From an uncultured Elusimicrobia bacterium (GTDB taxonomy: Bacteria > Elusimicrobiota > Elusimicrobia > UBA1565 > UBA9628), in NCBI GenBank assembly GCA_903830945.1, contig CAIKVT010000036.1, positions 62,001 to 126,000 on the forward strand: a DNA stretch of 64,000 nt, in the 5' to 3' direction. Made by a program: the position numbers and the translations under genes. Position 1 is the stretch's first letter. The number at the start of each line of letters is the position of its first letter. Shown here in pieces: positions 25,335-33,059 of this stretch. The notes below the pieces were generated by a model, which had not been told where the DNA came from, did no database searches, and saw only the letters and a list, made by a program, of their open reading frames with translations.

Positions 25335-26147
25335 TCACGCCAGCTTGCGGTCGAGCGTGGTGAGTTGGCTCATGAGCGCGCGAAACTCGTCGAGATGCAA
25401 AGACTGGTGCGAGTCTGAGAGAGCGGCTTCTGGATTTTCGTGGACCTCGACCATGAGGCCGTGCGCCCCGGCCGCGGCCGCGGCGCGGGAGAGCTGCGTC
25501 ACGAGGCTCCGGTCGCCGGCGGCATGGCTGGGGTCCACCACGACCGGTAGGCGGCTTAGCTCGCGCACGGCTGCAACGGCGCCGATGTCCAGGCTGCAGC
25601 TGGTCGTCTCCTTTGATTGGCGCTGGCCGCGCTCGCAGAGGATGACTTGAGGGTTGCCGGCGTAGAGCACGTACTCGGCGGCCAGGAGCCACTCTTCGAT
25701 GGTGGCGCAGAGGCCGCGCTTGAGCAGGACCGGCTTATGCGCACGGCCTAACTCCTTAAGGAGGGGGAAGTTCTGCATGTTGCGCGCTCCGACCTGGAGC
25801 AGGTCGGCGACTTCGGCGACGGCGTCGAGGTCGCGTAGGTCGAGGACCTCGGTGACCACCGGCAGTCCGGTTTGGCGCTTGGCGGCGGCGAGTATGCTCA
25901 GGCCTGTTCGGCCCAGGCCCTGGAAGCTGTAGGGTGAGGTGCGCGGTTTGAATACGCCGCCGCGCAGCATGTGCGCGCCCGCGGCCTTGACCGCGGTCGC
26001 GGTGCGCATGTAAGTCTCTTCGCCCTCCACGGAGCAGGGGCCGGCGATGACGATGAGGTCGGCTTCGCCGAACTTCAGGCCGCCGATGTTCACGATGAGA
26101 TCCCCGGGGTTCTCTTCGCGGCCGGCGAGGCGGTAAGGTGAGGTCAT
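25335..26147 (-). CDS. aroF: 3-deoxy-7-phosphoheptulonate (DAHP) synthase, type I beta
   Basis: First committed step: PEP plus erythrose-4-phosphate to DAHP. The 270-residue protein shows VIAGPCSVEGEE, GAHMLRGGVFKPRTSPYSFQGLG, VTEVLDLRD, LLQVGARNMQNFPLL, KPVLLKRG, and VVVDPSHAAGDRS, typical of the KDO8P-like, regulator-domain-free class. There is no ACT or chorismate mutase extension, so feedback control by an attached domain is not expected. The start overlaps the stop of the asparaginase-like gene (ATGA). Confidence 0.95.
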   Translation of the reverse strand: MTSPYRLAGREENPGDLIVNIGGLKFGEADLIVIAGPCSVEGEETYMRTATAVKAAGAHMLRGGVFKPRTSPYSFQGLGRTGLSILAAAKRQTGLPVVTEVLDLRDLDAVAEVADLLQVGARNMQNFPLLKELGRAHKPVLLKRGLCATIEEWLLAAEYVLYAGNPQVILCERGQRQSKETTSCSLDIGAVAAVRELSRLPVVVDPSHAAGDRSLVTQLSRAAAAAGAHGLMVEVHENPEAALSDSHQSLHLDEFRALMSQLTTLDRKLA

Positions 26148-26638
26148 GACCGGCCCAAGGGCTTGAACTCGCCTCGGCGGCGGTTCTTGCGTACGTTGTT
26201 CCAGAGGAAGTATCGGCCGTTCATGGCCACGTAGACGCCGGGCGGCAGGCTCTGGGCGAAGGAAAGGGCGCTGCCCAGGTTGAAGAAGCCGTCGGAACTG
26301 CCGAATTTGTAGGGGACCATGGCGCCGGTCAAGACCACGGTCTTATCGCCGATCCTGGGCCCCAGGACTTTGGCTGTCTCCACCATGGTGTCGGTGCCGT
26401 GAGTGATGACGATGTGTTTTTCCGGGGACGCTACGCAGGCTTTGAGGATGCGCCGCCGATGCGCCGCGGTCATGCAGAGGCTATCGATCATCAGCAGGGT
26501 CTTGACCTTCACCGTGAGCCGGCAGCGGCCCAGGCGCAGCATTTCGGCGACGTGGCTCTTGCGGAAGAACAGAGAGCCTTGGAGTTCGTTGTACTCCTTG
26601 TCGAAGGTGCCGCCCGTGATGATGATTCTGATGCTCAA
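26144..26638 (-). CDS. Short asparaginase-domain protein (N-terminal domain only)
   Basis: The 164-residue protein contains the two threonine motifs of L-asparaginase/Glu-tRNA amidotransferase-D-like enzymes: GGTFDKEYN (first nucleophile loop) and ITHGTDTMVETA (second). It also has TGAMVPYKFGSSDG. It stops where the C-terminal domain of the usual 330-residue enzyme would begin. Similar single-domain homologues of about 165 residues exist in other bacteria, so it is probably a complete gene. The start is TTG, preceded by GGGGG. It overlaps aroF and heads the aro cluster. Whether it hydrolyses asparagine is unclear. Confidence 0.85.
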   Translation of the reverse strand: MSIRIIITGGTFDKEYNELQGSLFFRKSHVAEMLRLGRCRLTVKVKTLLMIDSLCMTAAHRRRILKACVASPEKHIVITHGTDTMVETAKVLGPRIGDKTVVLTGAMVPYKFGSSDGFFNLGSALSFAQSLPPGVYVAMNGRYFLWNNVRKNRRRGEFKPLGRS

Positions 26639-26654
26639 CTGTCCCCCAACGGAT

Positions 26655-26706
26655 CGGACGGCCCCCGTGGGGGGCCGTCCGTTGCGCGGCGCCTACGGCG
26701 CCGCGC
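26655..26706. terminator. Two adjacent perfect hairpins between aminopeptidase and asparaginase-like genes
   Basis: Stem one pairs CGGACGGCCCCC (26655-26666) with its complement at 26670-26681 around a GTG loop. Stem two pairs GCGCGGCGCC (26684-26693) with 26697-26706 around TAC. Both are perfect, at 12 and 10 bp. There is no T run on either strand, so they may stop transcription weakly, protect mRNA ends, or be REP-like. Confidence 0.5.
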
Positions 26707-26710
26707 TCGG

Positions 26711-28144
26711 TTATTTGGCATTGCGGCCGTCCTTGAGGAAGGCCAGGAAGCCCTTGTAGGTCATGTAGATGTCGAACTTGCCCGAGACTTCCCAGGGCGC
26801 GTGCATGGATAAGAGCGCCACGCCGCAGTCCACCACGTTCATCCCGTAGCGCGCCATGAGATAGGCTATGGTGCCGCCGCCGCCTTGGTCCACCTTGCCA
26901 AGTTCCGCGGCCTGCCAGACCACGCCGGCGCGCTTGAAAATGCGCCGGATCTGGGCGACGAACTCGGCCGAGGCGTCGCTGGCCCCGGATTTGCCCCGGG
27001 CCCCGGTGTACTTGGTCAGGCAGGTGCCCTGGTTGAGCATCGCCGCGTTCTTCTTCTCCGAGACCCCGGCGAAGAGCGGGTCGAAGAGGGCGTTGACGTC
27101 GGCGGAGAGCATCCAGGAGTTCTCCAGGGCGCGCTTCAAGACCAGCTCGCTGTAGGCGCCGCCGCAGAGGGCCAGCATCTCGCTGACCGTGTTCTCGAAG
27201 AAGTTGGAGTACATCCCGGTGGCGCCGACCGAGCCGATCTCCTCTTTGTCGCAGAGCAGCACGCAGGATGAGTATCGCGGCGTCCCGGGCAAGTCGAGCA
27301 GGGCTCTGAGCGCGGCATAGGCGCAGACGCGGTCGTCCTGGCCGTAGCCGATGATGAGCGAGCGGTCGATGCCGGCCTCGCGGGGCGGCCCGGCGGGGAC
27401 GAATTCCAGCTCCGCGGAGAGGAAATCCTCCTCGGTGACGCCGTAGCGCTCGTGCAGGAGCTCCAGGACGCGGAGCTTGATCTTCTCCTTGGCCTTCTTG
27501 TCTTTGCTGGGCATCGAGCCGACGAGCACGTCCAGGTTCTCGCCGTCATGGCTTTCCGCCAGGGTCTTTTTTCCTTGGTCAGCGGCCAGGTGCGGCAGGA
27601 GGTCCGTGATGCAGAAGACCGGGTCGCCGGGCTCTTCGCCGATGGCGATCGTGATCTTCTTGCCGTCGGGCTTGACGAAGACGCCGTGCAGGGCCAAAGG
27701 CATGGCCACCCATTGGTACTTGCGGATGCCGCCGTAATAGTGGGTGTCGAGCAGCGCCATCTCGCCGCTCTCGTAGAGGGGGTTCTGCTTGACATCGAGC
27801 CGCGGGCTGTCCGTGTGGCCGCCCACGATGTGCAGGCCCCGCTCCAGTGGCTGCTGGCCCAGGACCGCGGCCAAAACGGTCTTGCCCGCGCAGCTGCGAA
27901 AGACCTTGTCGCCTGGCTTGAGCGCGGCGCCGCCCCGGATGAGCCCGTCGAGGTCTTGGAAGCCCGCGGCTTCCAGGAGCTCGATCGCCTCGTCGTGGGC
28001 CTTACGCTCGGTCTTGGCCTTGCCTAGAAAGTCGCGGTATTCGGTGCAAACGGCCTCTAGCTTCTTGGACTCGGCCGGAGACAGCTTTTCGTAGCCGTTG
28101 GCGCGAGTGTAGGTCAGAGCCTGTTTCGGGGTCTTTTTGGCCAT
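26711..28144 (-). CDS. M18 family aminopeptidase (aspartyl aminopeptidase type)
   Basis: The 477-residue zinc aminopeptidase removes N-terminal residues, in this family often Asp or Glu, from peptides in the cytoplasm. Metal-binding and catalytic blocks are visible: GGHTDSPRLD (His and Asp), GYGQDDRVCAY (bridging Asp), LCDKEEIGSVGATG (catalytic and metal Glu), SADVNALFDP, and MHAPWEVSGKFD (final His). The N-terminus (ALTYTRANGYEKLS) is the usual one for the bacterial M18 branch. The start is placed 6 bases after a TAAGAT -10 box. Confidence 0.95.
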   Translation of the reverse strand: MAKKTPKQALTYTRANGYEKLSPAESKKLEAVCTEYRDFLGKAKTERKAHDEAIELLEAAGFQDLDGLIRGGAALKPGDKVFRSCAGKTVLAAVLGQQPLERGLHIVGGHTDSPRLDVKQNPLYESGEMALLDTHYYGGIRKYQWVAMPLALHGVFVKPDGKKITIAIGEEPGDPVFCITDLLPHLAADQGKKTLAESHDGENLDVLVGSMPSKDKKAKEKIKLRVLELLHERYGVTEEDFLSAELEFVPAGPPREAGIDRSLIIGYGQDDRVCAYAALRALLDLPGTPRYSSCVLLCDKEEIGSVGATGMYSNFFENTVSEMLALCGGAYSELVLKRALENSWMLSADVNALFDPLFAGVSEKKNAAMLNQGTCLTKYTGARGKSGASDASAEFVAQIRRIFKRAGVVWQAAELGKVDQGGGGTIAYLMARYGMNVVDCGVALLSMHAPWEVSGKFDIYMTYKGFLAFLKDGRNAK

Positions 28145-28150
28145 GGCGCT

Positions 28151-28156
28151 ATCTTA
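28151..28156 (-). promoter_or_regulatory. Extended -10 box 6 bases before the M18 start
   Basis: TGC-TAAGAT on the reverse strand ends 6 bases before the ATG at 28144. No Shine-Dalgarno is present. The same TGC-TAAGAT plus 6-base arrangement recurs at the zincin gene (41946-41951). Confidence 0.5.
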
Positions 28157-28160
28157 GCAA

Positions 28161-28186
28161 ATGGGGTCAGGTCTTGACATTTGACC
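28161..28186 (+). repeat. REP-like single arm
   Basis: It contains TGGGGTCAGGTCTTGA followed by CATTTGACC. The 15-mer GGGGTCAGGTCTTGA recurs exactly, in opposite orientation, at 33009-33025. It overlaps the likely -35 region of the M18 promoter. Confidence 0.5.
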
Positions 28187-28205
28187 TTGGACCGGCCAGG
28201 CGCCG

Positions 28206-28634
28206 CTATCTGGATTTCCCGGTGGACTGTTGGGGAGGCGGCGTTTGGGAAGGGACGACCAGGCCGGTGGAGTCGTTGGCGTTGGTGGAGTTAAGCGGCG
28301 TGATCACGCGGAACTGCTGGGACAGGGCCTCTTTCATGGCCGGGCCGATCTCGGATTGGATCTGGCTGGAGACGACGGCCCTGAGCTCGGCGGTGTGGTC
28401 GTCGAGCCGGCTTTTGAGTTTGGCGCTGAAGAGTCCATAAAGGAACAGGGGCTCGATGACGAAGATGAAGAGGATCGCGCCGCCGATGAGAGCTAGGTCG
28501 CGCCGGCTCAAGGAACGGAGAAAATCCACGGTTTGGGCGCGGTTCGGCAGGCCAGGCCCGTCCCAAGAGAAATTGACGGCGAACGACCAGGGCTTGGCCG
28601 CAGGCTTCTCCGGAACTGCCGGGGTGTTCTCCAT
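28206..28634 (-). CDS. Small single-span membrane protein, unknown function
   Basis: The 142-residue protein has a cytoplasmic-looking N-terminus, one membrane helix (LALIGGAILFIFVIEPLFLYGLF, about residues 47-69) and a helical region (ELRAVVSSQIQSEIGPAMKEAL). A low-complexity Ser/Thr/Pro/Gln tail follows. No family recognised. The start at 28634 is chosen over an upstream in-frame start because a TATACT lies 7 bases before it and the homologous-looking region begins there. Confidence 0.6.
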   Translation of the reverse strand: MENTPAVPEKPAAKPWSFAVNFSWDGPGLPNRAQTVDFLRSLSRRDLALIGGAILFIFVIEPLFLYGLFSAKLKSRLDDHTAELRAVVSSQIQSEIGPAMKEALSQQFRVITPLNSTNANDSTGLVVPSQTPPPQQSTGKSR

Positions 28635-28641
28635 GGTCGAT

Positions 28642-28647
28642 AGTATA
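28642..28647 (-). promoter_or_regulatory. -10 box 7 bases before the small membrane protein start
   Basis: TATACT on the reverse strand, 7 bases before the ATG at 28634, in an AT-rich patch. No Shine-Dalgarno. Confidence 0.5.
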
Positions 28648-28751
28648 TATCTTTTGTCTTTCCGAGCCGCGCTCAAAAGACGCCAGCCAAGCATGGAGTC
28701 ATCGTCGCGGGACGGATCGATGGATGAAGCAGGCGTGGGGCTCGCCGGGTT

Positions 28752-29993
28752 TCAATGGAACGGCGGGAAAACGCCCCGCAGCTGCACGGGCTCGGTTCGG
28801 ATGGGCGCGCCCATGCACCGGAGCGCGGCCTCGACCTTGGCGAAGCCCTCCATGGCCGTGTATCCCGTCTGGTCCGTGTACCACAGGTAGGTTTTGCCGC
28901 CGTCCTTGTCGCGCAGGAGATAGCCTTTCGCCTCGGAGCTGGCCATGAGCGCGGCTTGGCCCGCGGCCATCATTCCGCGCCGGCCGCCCATCAGCGATAA
29001 AAGCGCCAAGATCCGCACCAGCCAGACCGGGGCTTTCATGGTCACGGCCTGAACCTCGGCCAGTCCGCTGAAAGCCAGGTCTTCTTCGCCCCAGAGGTGT
29101 CCGATGCGCAGACGATCCGGCAGCACGGTCACGTAGAAGGCGCTCCAGATCGCGCCCCAGTAGAGGACGAGGAGGCCGAAGAGAGCGAAGATCCAGAAGA
29201 CGGCCGTGAAGAAGAAGTACTCGGTCGCGGCTTGCCGGGAGCTGCCCACGATGAACAGGGGAAGGGCGAAGAATATGAAGAAAAGAAGAAGAGCGGAAGC
29301 CAGGTCCGAGCCCACGATCCGCCAGCGGGCCACCATAGCGGTATCGGCCGCGCGTTTGGGCCAAGGCAGTAGGAAGTAGACCAGGACCGTCAGAACCGTC
29401 AGCCATGGCGTCCAGCGTATGGACGGGTAGCAGAACGCAGGCGGGATGCCGTAGAAGCCGCAGTTGAGCCCCGAGGTCCTGAGACGCGGGTGATAGAACA
29501 GCTCGAGATAGCGCGGCGGCGTGGAGTCGAGCTTCAGGTAGTAGGCTTCCTCGGCCGAGAACCGGCCGGAGACTGCGGCGAAGGGGGGCTCGGCCGCCCA
29601 AAAGAAGAGCCTGGTGAAGTCGTGCCGATCCTTCCCCCATCGGTTTGCGGGACGTCGGCTGGCCTTGAGCTGGTCGGCCATGACGCGATGCTCCCAGCCT
29701 GGGGGGACCACGCTCTGCTCCAGGGCTGCCTGCGCGCGGTCGAAGAACCCCCGCCAATCGGGGCCCGAGACCACGGCGACGCGGCTCTTGATCCGATAGG
29801 CGATGAATTCCTCAGGGGAGAGCTGGCATTCGGCGCGGCCGTCCGGCGTGGGCCGACGCGAACCCTCCTGGGACTTGGCGAAGTCTATCAGCTGGATCGA
29901 GAGGAACGGGACGGCGGGGGTCAGCCGCAGCAGCCAGGCGACTGCGGCTAGGCCGGCGATGAGTACGACGCGGCGGGTTATCTCGCGGGGCAT
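28752..29993 (-). CDS. Multi-pass membrane protein of unknown function
   Basis: The 413-residue protein has an N-terminal hydrophobic helix (residues about 8-27) and an extracytoplasmic domain to about 190 containing an Asn-Cys-Gly-Phe-Tyr region. Three further membrane helices follow (about 190-285). A C-terminal soluble domain starts AFYVTVLPDRLRIGHLW, a strand-rich segment resembling bacterial PH-like domains. I do not recognise a family. It lies 117 bases upstream of the small membrane protein gene on the same strand but has its own -10 box. Confidence 0.6.
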   Translation of the reverse strand: MPREITRRVVLIAGLAAVAWLLRLTPAVPFLSIQLIDFAKSQEGSRRPTPDGRAECQLSPEEFIAYRIKSRVAVVSGPDWRGFFDRAQAALEQSVVPPGWEHRVMADQLKASRRPANRWGKDRHDFTRLFFWAAEPPFAAVSGRFSAEEAYYLKLDSTPPRYLELFYHPRLRTSGLNCGFYGIPPAFCYPSIRWTPWLTVLTVLVYFLLPWPKRAADTAMVARWRIVGSDLASALLLFFIFFALPLFIVGSSRQAATEYFFFTAVFWIFALFGLLVLYWGAIWSAFYVTVLPDRLRIGHLWGEEDLAFSGLAEVQAVTMKAPVWLVRILALLSLMGGRRGMMAAGQAALMASSEAKGYLLRDKDGGKTYLWYTDQTGYTAMEGFAKVEAALRCMGAPIRTEPVQLRGVFPPFH

Positions 29994-29999
29994 GGCGGC

Positions 30000-30005
30000 A
30001 TTTTA
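30000..30005 (-). promoter_or_regulatory. -10 box 6 bases before the membrane protein start
   Basis: TAAAAT on the reverse strand, 6 bases before the ATG at 29993; no Shine-Dalgarno. Confidence 0.45.
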
Positions 30006-30118
30006 TCTTAATGCGCCGCGCCCGCGGCTGCGGGTAGGAGGGCGAAGGCGGACTGTTTCGACTTCAGGGAGTTCGGGTATCTAAGAAGAACGGCAACGGT
30101 GATAGCCACCCGACGGCT

Positions 30119-30175
30119 CACCCGGCCCCTCATGGGGGCCGGGTGGTTTCGCGTCTCGCTTCGCGAGATGCGAAA
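30119..30175. terminator. Two hairpins downstream of the DsbA-like gene
   Basis: Stem one: CACCCGGCCCC (30119-30129) with 30135-30145, 11 bp. Stem two: TTTCGCGTCTCGC (30147-30159) with 30163-30175, 13 bp with one G-U pair and loop TTC. They lie 10-66 bases past the DsbA-like stop on the reverse strand and probably end that transcript. Confidence 0.55.
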
Positions 30176-30184
30176 GGCGGGACG

Positions 30185-31000
30185 TCAATGTTTCTTGGCC
30201 GCCTCGTCGATCTGCTTGATGATCTCGTCGAAGTGTTCGGCTGGGTAGGCGCCGCGGACCGGTACGCCGTTGATGAGAAAGCCCGGCGTGCCGTCGAAGC
30301 CGAGGCTCTCGGCTTCCTTGATGTCGGCGTCGATGGAGTCCTTGACGGCCTGGCTCTGCAGGTCTATCTTGATCTTCTCGACGTCGAGCCCCAAGTCCTT
30401 GGCGGTCGCTTCGAAGAACTCGTCGCCCAGCTTGTCCTGGTTCAAGAAGAGCTTGTCGTGAAAGGCCCAGGCCTTTTCCACGTTCTGCAGGGTCGCGGCT
30501 TCGAGCCATTGGGCCGCGGGTCCGGCCTTGGGGTGGAAGGGCAGGGGCTTGTTCTTGAAGATGAAGCGCAGGTCCTTGCCGTACTTTTCGCGCAGGGCTT
30601 CAGCGATCTTGTAGCCGCCCGGGGCCCCGTTGGGGGTCTTGGGGCCGCAGTAGGGACACTGGAAGTCCGAGTATTCGACCAAGGTGTACTTCGCCTTCTC
30701 GTTGCCGCGGATGCGCGTCTTCTTGGTGACGGCAGGTTTTAAGGGATTCTTGATGTGATCTTCCATCTCCTTGGCCTGAGCTTCCTGTTGTTCCTTCTGC
30801 CGGCGCGTCTGCTCTTCCTGCGCGGCCTGCTGCACGATTTCGAAGAAGTCCTTCTTGTTCTGGCGCAGGACATCGAGGATGAGGCCGGGGTTGGCGTCAA
30901 GCGCCTTCTTGAGGTCGTCGCGGGTCAGTTCGGCGGCGGAGGCGGCGGCCGCCAGGGAAAGCGCGACTATGGCGAACGTCAGCGAGCGCAGTGTCATCAT
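30185..31000 (-). CDS. DsbA-like periplasmic thiol-disulfide oxidoreductase
   Basis: The 271-residue exported protein has a signal peptide (LTFAIVALSLAAAASA). An N-terminal helical region (LTRDDLKKALDANPGLILDVL, then a Gln/Glu-rich coiled coil to about 80) resembles that of BdbD/DsbA-type proteins with thioredoxin_4 folds. The active site is CPYC (Cys115, Cys118) in SDFQCPYC. The cis-Pro region is GFDGTPGFLING. It likely introduces or isomerises disulfides in exported proteins, such as the Cys-rich proteins seen here. An AAGGAG supports a start at 31000 or 30997; a longer upstream frame has no ribosome site. Confidence 0.9.
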   Translation of the reverse strand: MMTLRSLTFAIVALSLAAAASAAELTRDDLKKALDANPGLILDVLRQNKKDFFEIVQQAAQEEQTRRQKEQQEAQAKEMEDHIKNPLKPAVTKKTRIRGNEKAKYTLVEYSDFQCPYCGPKTPNGAPGGYKIAEALREKYGKDLRFIFKNKPLPFHPKAGPAAQWLEAATLQNVEKAWAFHDKLFLNQDKLGDEFFEATAKDLGLDVEKIKIDLQSQAVKDSIDADIKEAESLGFDGTPGFLINGVPVRGAYPAEHFDEIIKQIDEAAKKH

Positions 31001-31044
31001 ATTCTCCTTGATGCTGGGTGGAACGGGCGGTCTTGCTTTTAAGA

Positions 31045-31050
31045 TATCAT
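31045..31050 (+). promoter_or_regulatory. -10 box 5 bases before the radical SAM start
   Basis: TATCAT on the forward strand, 5 bases before the ATG at 31056, within an AT-rich tract that also lies upstream of the divergent DsbA-like gene. -35 not clear. Confidence 0.4.
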
Positions 31051-31055
31051 TTTTT

Positions 31056-32339
31056 ATGCTTCGGACGTCCCTCATTCTTTACTACACCAAGCTCAATCGC
31101 TTCAGTATCGCCGCGTTGGCCGGCGCCTTGGAGCCGCGCTTGGAACTGCGCGGCTTGCCGATTTCCTTCCCTTCTGACCCGGCGCGGCTGCGCCTGGCCT
31201 TGCGCGCTGCTTTGCGCCGCCAGGACCGCGTGGTGGTCGGCTTTTCCCTGGCGACTCCTCAGATGGACGGCTTGGCCTCATTTTTGGCCCGCCTAAGGGA
31301 GGATTTTCCGGAGCGTGTGCTCTGGTTGGCGGGCGGGCCCCATCCTAGCGCGGACCCGGCCGGCACTTTGCGGTTGGGCTTCGACCTCGTGGTCCGCGGC
31401 GAGGGGGAGGAGACCCTCGCGGAACTGCTCACGTGCCTGTGCCAGGGCGAGGACGGCCAAGGCCTGGCCGGGGCTTCGTGGCTGGACGGCCAAGGCCGAT
31501 GCCGTTTGGGAGGGACCAGGCCGCTCGCGGACCTCGACCGCCTGCCGCCGTTCTCTCCCGGCCACCGCATCTTCGGGCCTATCGAGATCACGCGCGGCTG
31601 CCCTTTCGCCTGCGGCTTCTGTCAGACCGCCGCCCTATTCGGCCGGCGGCCGCGGCATCGCAGCCCGGCCGTGGTGGCCCACTACGCGGGCTTGCTGGCC
31701 GCACGGGGGATGTTCGACTTGCGTGTGGTCACGCCCAACGCTTTTTCTTACGGCTCGTCCGACGGTCGAGCTCTCAACCTCGCCGCCCTGCGCGAGCTTC
31801 TTCGGGCGGTGCGACGAGCTCAAGGTCCCTCCGGGCGGATATTCTTCGGTTCCATGCCTTCGGAAGTGCGGCCGGAGCACGTCAGCGCCTCCACGTTGAG
31901 CCTTGTGCGCCGTTACGCCGCCAACGACAACCTGGCTATCGGGGCGCAGTCCGGCAGTCAGCGCGTCCTCGACGCGGCGGGCCGGGGGCATAGCGTTGCA
32001 GATATCGTGGCCGCCGTGACCGCGACCCGTAAGGTCGGGCTCAAGGCCAACGTGGATTTCATTTTCGGCATGCCTGGGGAGATGGAATCGGACCAGGAGC
32101 GGTCCTTGGTTTTGATCCGGCGCTTGGTCGCGCTGGGCGCGCGCATCCATGCCCACTGGTTCATGCCTTTGCCGCAGACGTGCTTTGCGGCCCTGCCGCC
32201 GGCGCCGATGCTGCCGCTTTTGGGCGCGGAGCTCGCCCGGCTGGCCGCGGCCGGTGTCCTTTATGGGCAATGGCAGGCTCAGGAGAGCCTGGCCAGGCGA
32301 CTGGATTGTAGTCTCGATAAGTTGGTTTTTGAGAAATAA
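31056..32339 (+). CDS. B12-binding domain / radical SAM protein
   Basis: The 427-residue protein has an N-terminal Rossmann-like B12-binding region (VVGFSLATPQMDGLASFL, WLAGGPHPSADP, LVVRGEGEETLAELL). A radical SAM core with the cluster motif CPFACGFCQ follows (CxxxCxxC), preceded by IEITRG. NVDFIFGMPGEME and the later HWFMPLPQT also fit the fold. It resembles the archaeal/bacterial family typified by MJ1487. The reaction is unknown, perhaps methylation or another radical modification. The start at 31056 gives LRTSLILYYTKLNRFS, matching family N-termini; the longer open frame upstream is antisense to the DsbA-like gene. Confidence 0.88.
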   Translation: MLRTSLILYYTKLNRFSIAALAGALEPRLELRGLPISFPSDPARLRLALRAALRRQDRVVVGFSLATPQMDGLASFLARLREDFPERVLWLAGGPHPSADPAGTLRLGFDLVVRGEGEETLAELLTCLCQGEDGQGLAGASWLDGQGRCRLGGTRPLADLDRLPPFSPGHRIFGPIEITRGCPFACGFCQTAALFGRRPRHRSPAVVAHYAGLLAARGMFDLRVVTPNAFSYGSSDGRALNLAALRELLRAVRRAQGPSGRIFFGSMPSEVRPEHVSASTLSLVRRYAANDNLAIGAQSGSQRVLDAAGRGHSVADIVAAVTATRKVGLKANVDFIFGMPGEMESDQERSLVLIRRLVALGARIHAHWFMPLPQTCFAALPPAPMLPLLGAELARLAAAGVLYGQWQAQESLARRLDCSLDKLVFEK

Positions 32340-32341
32340 AT

Positions 32342-32372
32342 TTGGCGTAAAGGAAAGCAAAGTGTATATAAT
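32342..32372 (+). promoter_or_regulatory. Promoter of the small outer-membrane-like protein gene
   Basis: TTGGCG (32342-32347), spacer 19, TATAAT (32367-32372). An AGGAG at 32408-32412 stands 5 bases before the ATG at 32418, so this gene has a normal leader. Confidence 0.5.
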
Positions 32373-32417
32373 CTATCAGAAAATTTCGGGTCATCTTGAA
32401 GCCTCACAGGAGTGGAC

Positions 32418-32927
32418 ATGAAAAGGATGTTGCTGGCGGCCGCATTGCTGTTCTGCGGGAGTTCGTGTTTCGCCGAATCGATGAACCATAAGTTCGGACT
32501 GGGGATGCGCAGTGACAGCGCGGACGTCCGGTATTTCATCACCGATTGGCTGGGAGTGCATGCCGGCACTTCGCTCTGGTACCAGAGCGCGGACAAGGGG
32601 CAAGGCCGCGACGCAAGCGGGTACAGCGCGATGTTCGGCGCCTTCTACAATAAAGAGCTCAAGGACATCAAGGAAGGAGTATTTTTTCAAAGCGGCCTGA
32701 CTACTGCCTACGACTGGGGTAAGTCCGATGCCTATGCCCAGGAATATCATGAATGGGTTCTGAACCCTTATGTGGGCGGCGAGATGGTGTATAAGGGCCG
32801 CTTCGGGGTCGATTTCAAGGTGATCCCGTTCCAGTACATCCGCTACGTCGAGCGCGGGAACTGCTTTACGGGATGGGGCAGCATGGCCGCCAGCATGGGG
32901 GCGCACATTTACTTCGGCGGCTCCTGA
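32418..32927 (+). CDS. Small outer-membrane beta-barrel-like protein
   Basis: The 169-residue product has a signal peptide (MKRMLLAAALLFCGSSCFA). A mature part follows with alternating aromatic/small strands (FGLGMRS, LGVHAGTSLWYQS, GYSAMFGAFYN, VFFQSGLTTAYDW, LNPYVGGEMVY, FGVDFKVIPFQYI) and a final strand ending in ...IYFGGS. This resembles an eight-stranded outer-membrane barrel. Role unknown. The ATG at 32418, not the GTG at 32412, fits the Shine-Dalgarno spacing. Confidence 0.7.
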   Translation: MKRMLLAAALLFCGSSCFAESMNHKFGLGMRSDSADVRYFITDWLGVHAGTSLWYQSADKGQGRDASGYSAMFGAFYNKELKDIKEGVFFQSGLTTAYDWGKSDAYAQEYHEWVLNPYVGGEMVYKGRFGVDFKVIPFQYIRYVERGNCFTGWGSMAASMGAHIYFGGS

Positions 32928-32943
32928 GCCGAGATTTCAATCG

Positions 32944-32973
32944 TTGGTCTTGGCCACGAGGTTCTTGTATGAT
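32944..32973 (+). promoter_or_regulatory. Promoter of the ThDP decarboxylase gene
   Basis: TTGGTC (32944-32949), spacer 18, TATGAT (32968-32973). An AAGGAGG Shine-Dalgarno precedes the ATG at 33060. The leader of roughly 80 bases contains the REP-like arm at 33009-33025. Confidence 0.45.
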
Positions 32974-33008
32974 CGCTGCGTTCTCGTCGGGGAATTTTTA
33001 GTCGATGA

Positions 33009-33025
33009 TCAAGACCTGACCCCCA
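33009..33025 (-). repeat. REP-like single arm in the decarboxylase leader
   Basis: TCAAGACCTGACCCC is the exact reverse complement of the 15-mer in the 28161-28186 arm. The two face each other across 4.8 kb. Confidence 0.5.
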
Positions 33026-33059
33026 CGTTCACGTTGGATTTCCTGAAAAGGAGGTTGTT

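Noticed and set aside
30855-31055. N-terminal extension of the radical SAM protein
   Set aside because: These 67 codons are antisense to the DsbA-like gene and carry no domain; the ATG at 31056 matches the family start.
28161-33025. A composite transposon bounded by the facing 15-bp arms
   Set aside because: No transposase, no target duplication visible, and the enclosed genes look like ordinary housekeeping or envelope genes; kept only as a REP-like pairing to check.
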